A stretch of DNA of 64,000 nt, taken from positions 10,914,413 to 10,978,412 of the forward strand of contig JAJEKV010000003.1 in assembly GCA_021234155.1 (NCBI GenBank). Reading direction: 5' to 3'. Shown piece after piece: positions 63,801 through 64,000 of the stretch. Each line of letters opens with the position of its first letter. Position 1 is the first letter of the stretch. The DNA comes from Isoetes taiwanensis. Taxonomy: Eukaryota; Streptophyta; Lycopodiopsida; Isoetales; Isoetaceae. Below the pieces are notes generated by a model. The model was given only the letters and a program-made list of their open reading frames with translations, was not told where the DNA came from and did no database searches. The translations under genes and the position numbers were made by a program.

Positions 63801-64000
63801 ACCGCGCTGGTGCCATCGCCTTGTTTTTTCACTGCACATGCACTTGCTTGCAAGGTTAGTCCTCGACTAACCGGAGATCCCCGGCTGCCAATTTGCATTC
63901 ATAGAAATACTCTAGAAATTTTGGATAAGCACAAACACGTATCGAAAATCCTACGTGAGTACAATGCTAAGATAATGACAATATAATCCAAGGAAATATC
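60812..64000. repeat. Array unit 4 (incomplete at window end)
   Basis: Matches unit 3 closely through the first 3.2 kb, including the LTR-like joints at 63212 and 63519. The window ends inside the 3-kb segment. Confidence 0.9.

Larger units (their letters stand above)
41141..64000. repeat. Tandem array of ~7.56-kb gypsy-derived units (continues past window)
   Basis: Four successive units begin at 41141, 48701, 53245 and 60812, each with TACGCTAAGGTGACGAACC after CATCAT. Lengths are 7560, 4544, 7567 and at least 3189 bp. Units agree base for base over long stretches. Order within a unit: gypsy 3' internal fragment, direct repeat L, a 3-kb segment with LTR-like joints, direct repeat R, LTR fragment and other sequence, a complete inverted LTR, unrecognised sequence, and an LTR fragment. 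Short ORFs of 60-120 codons recur only because the DNA is repeated. None shows a domain. Confidence 0.93.

Noticed and set aside
41141-64000. Recurring ORFs of 60-120 codons in the array (for example 42493-42702, 45094-45321, 47394-47756 and their copies)
   Set aside because: They recur because the DNA is repeated, overlap on both strands, and show no domain or splice structure. Frame conservation is no evidence when the nucleotide sequence is nearly identical.

Overview
The window is nuclear DNA of a large, repeat-rich vascular plant genome. Evidence: a DA1-type LIM/peptidase gene with GT-AG introns, an intronless plant-type histone H4 gene with the plant histone promoter element, a plant L1-type LINE (DUF4283 ORF1, zf-RVT C-terminus), a PPR relic, a Ty3/gypsy element and CACTA/hAT-type DNA elements. 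Repeat density and the mix of a pogo-like transposase, a Crypton-like recombinase and a second, non-L1 reverse transcriptase suggest a fern or gymnosperm, but the sequence does not fix the species.

Layout. 1-2 kb: 3' part of a DA1-like ubiquitin-dependent peptidase gene (+), eight visible exons. 2.9-3.4 kb: histone H4 gene (-) with TATA box and type I element. 4.0-6.3 kb: broken Crypton/DUF3504-type tyrosine recombinase gene (-). 7.1-8.9 kb: two foldback hairpins and a decayed pogo/CENP-B-type transposase. 9.6-10 kb: PPR relic. 10.2-18.1 kb: full-length but frameshifted L1 LINE with a 14-bp target-site duplication and poly(A). 19.9-37.6 kb: a decayed Ty3/gypsy chromovirus-like element on the minus strand (3' LTR, PPT, pol, gag, an extra 5' ORF, 5' LTR fragment). 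Into it has gone an 8.6-kb composite insertion (21.6-30.2 kb), which itself carries a MITE and a hAT-like element with an array of perfect GGTATAAATTTATACC palindromes. 37.6-41.1 kb: a CACTA-type left end with dense subterminal motifs, a nested 5'-truncated non-LTR retrotransposon and an acidic serine-rich exon. 41.1-64 kb: a tandem array of about 7.56-kb units built from gypsy LTR and internal fragments. One unit is shortened to 4.54 kb by recombination between internal direct repeats.

The only apparently intact host genes are DA1-like (5' end outside the window) and H4. Everything else is mobile or repetitive. The short ORFs repeated through the 41-64 kb array are not supported as genes. 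Differences between array units cluster at CAG/CTG/CCG sites, so some may be consensus errors rather than biology.
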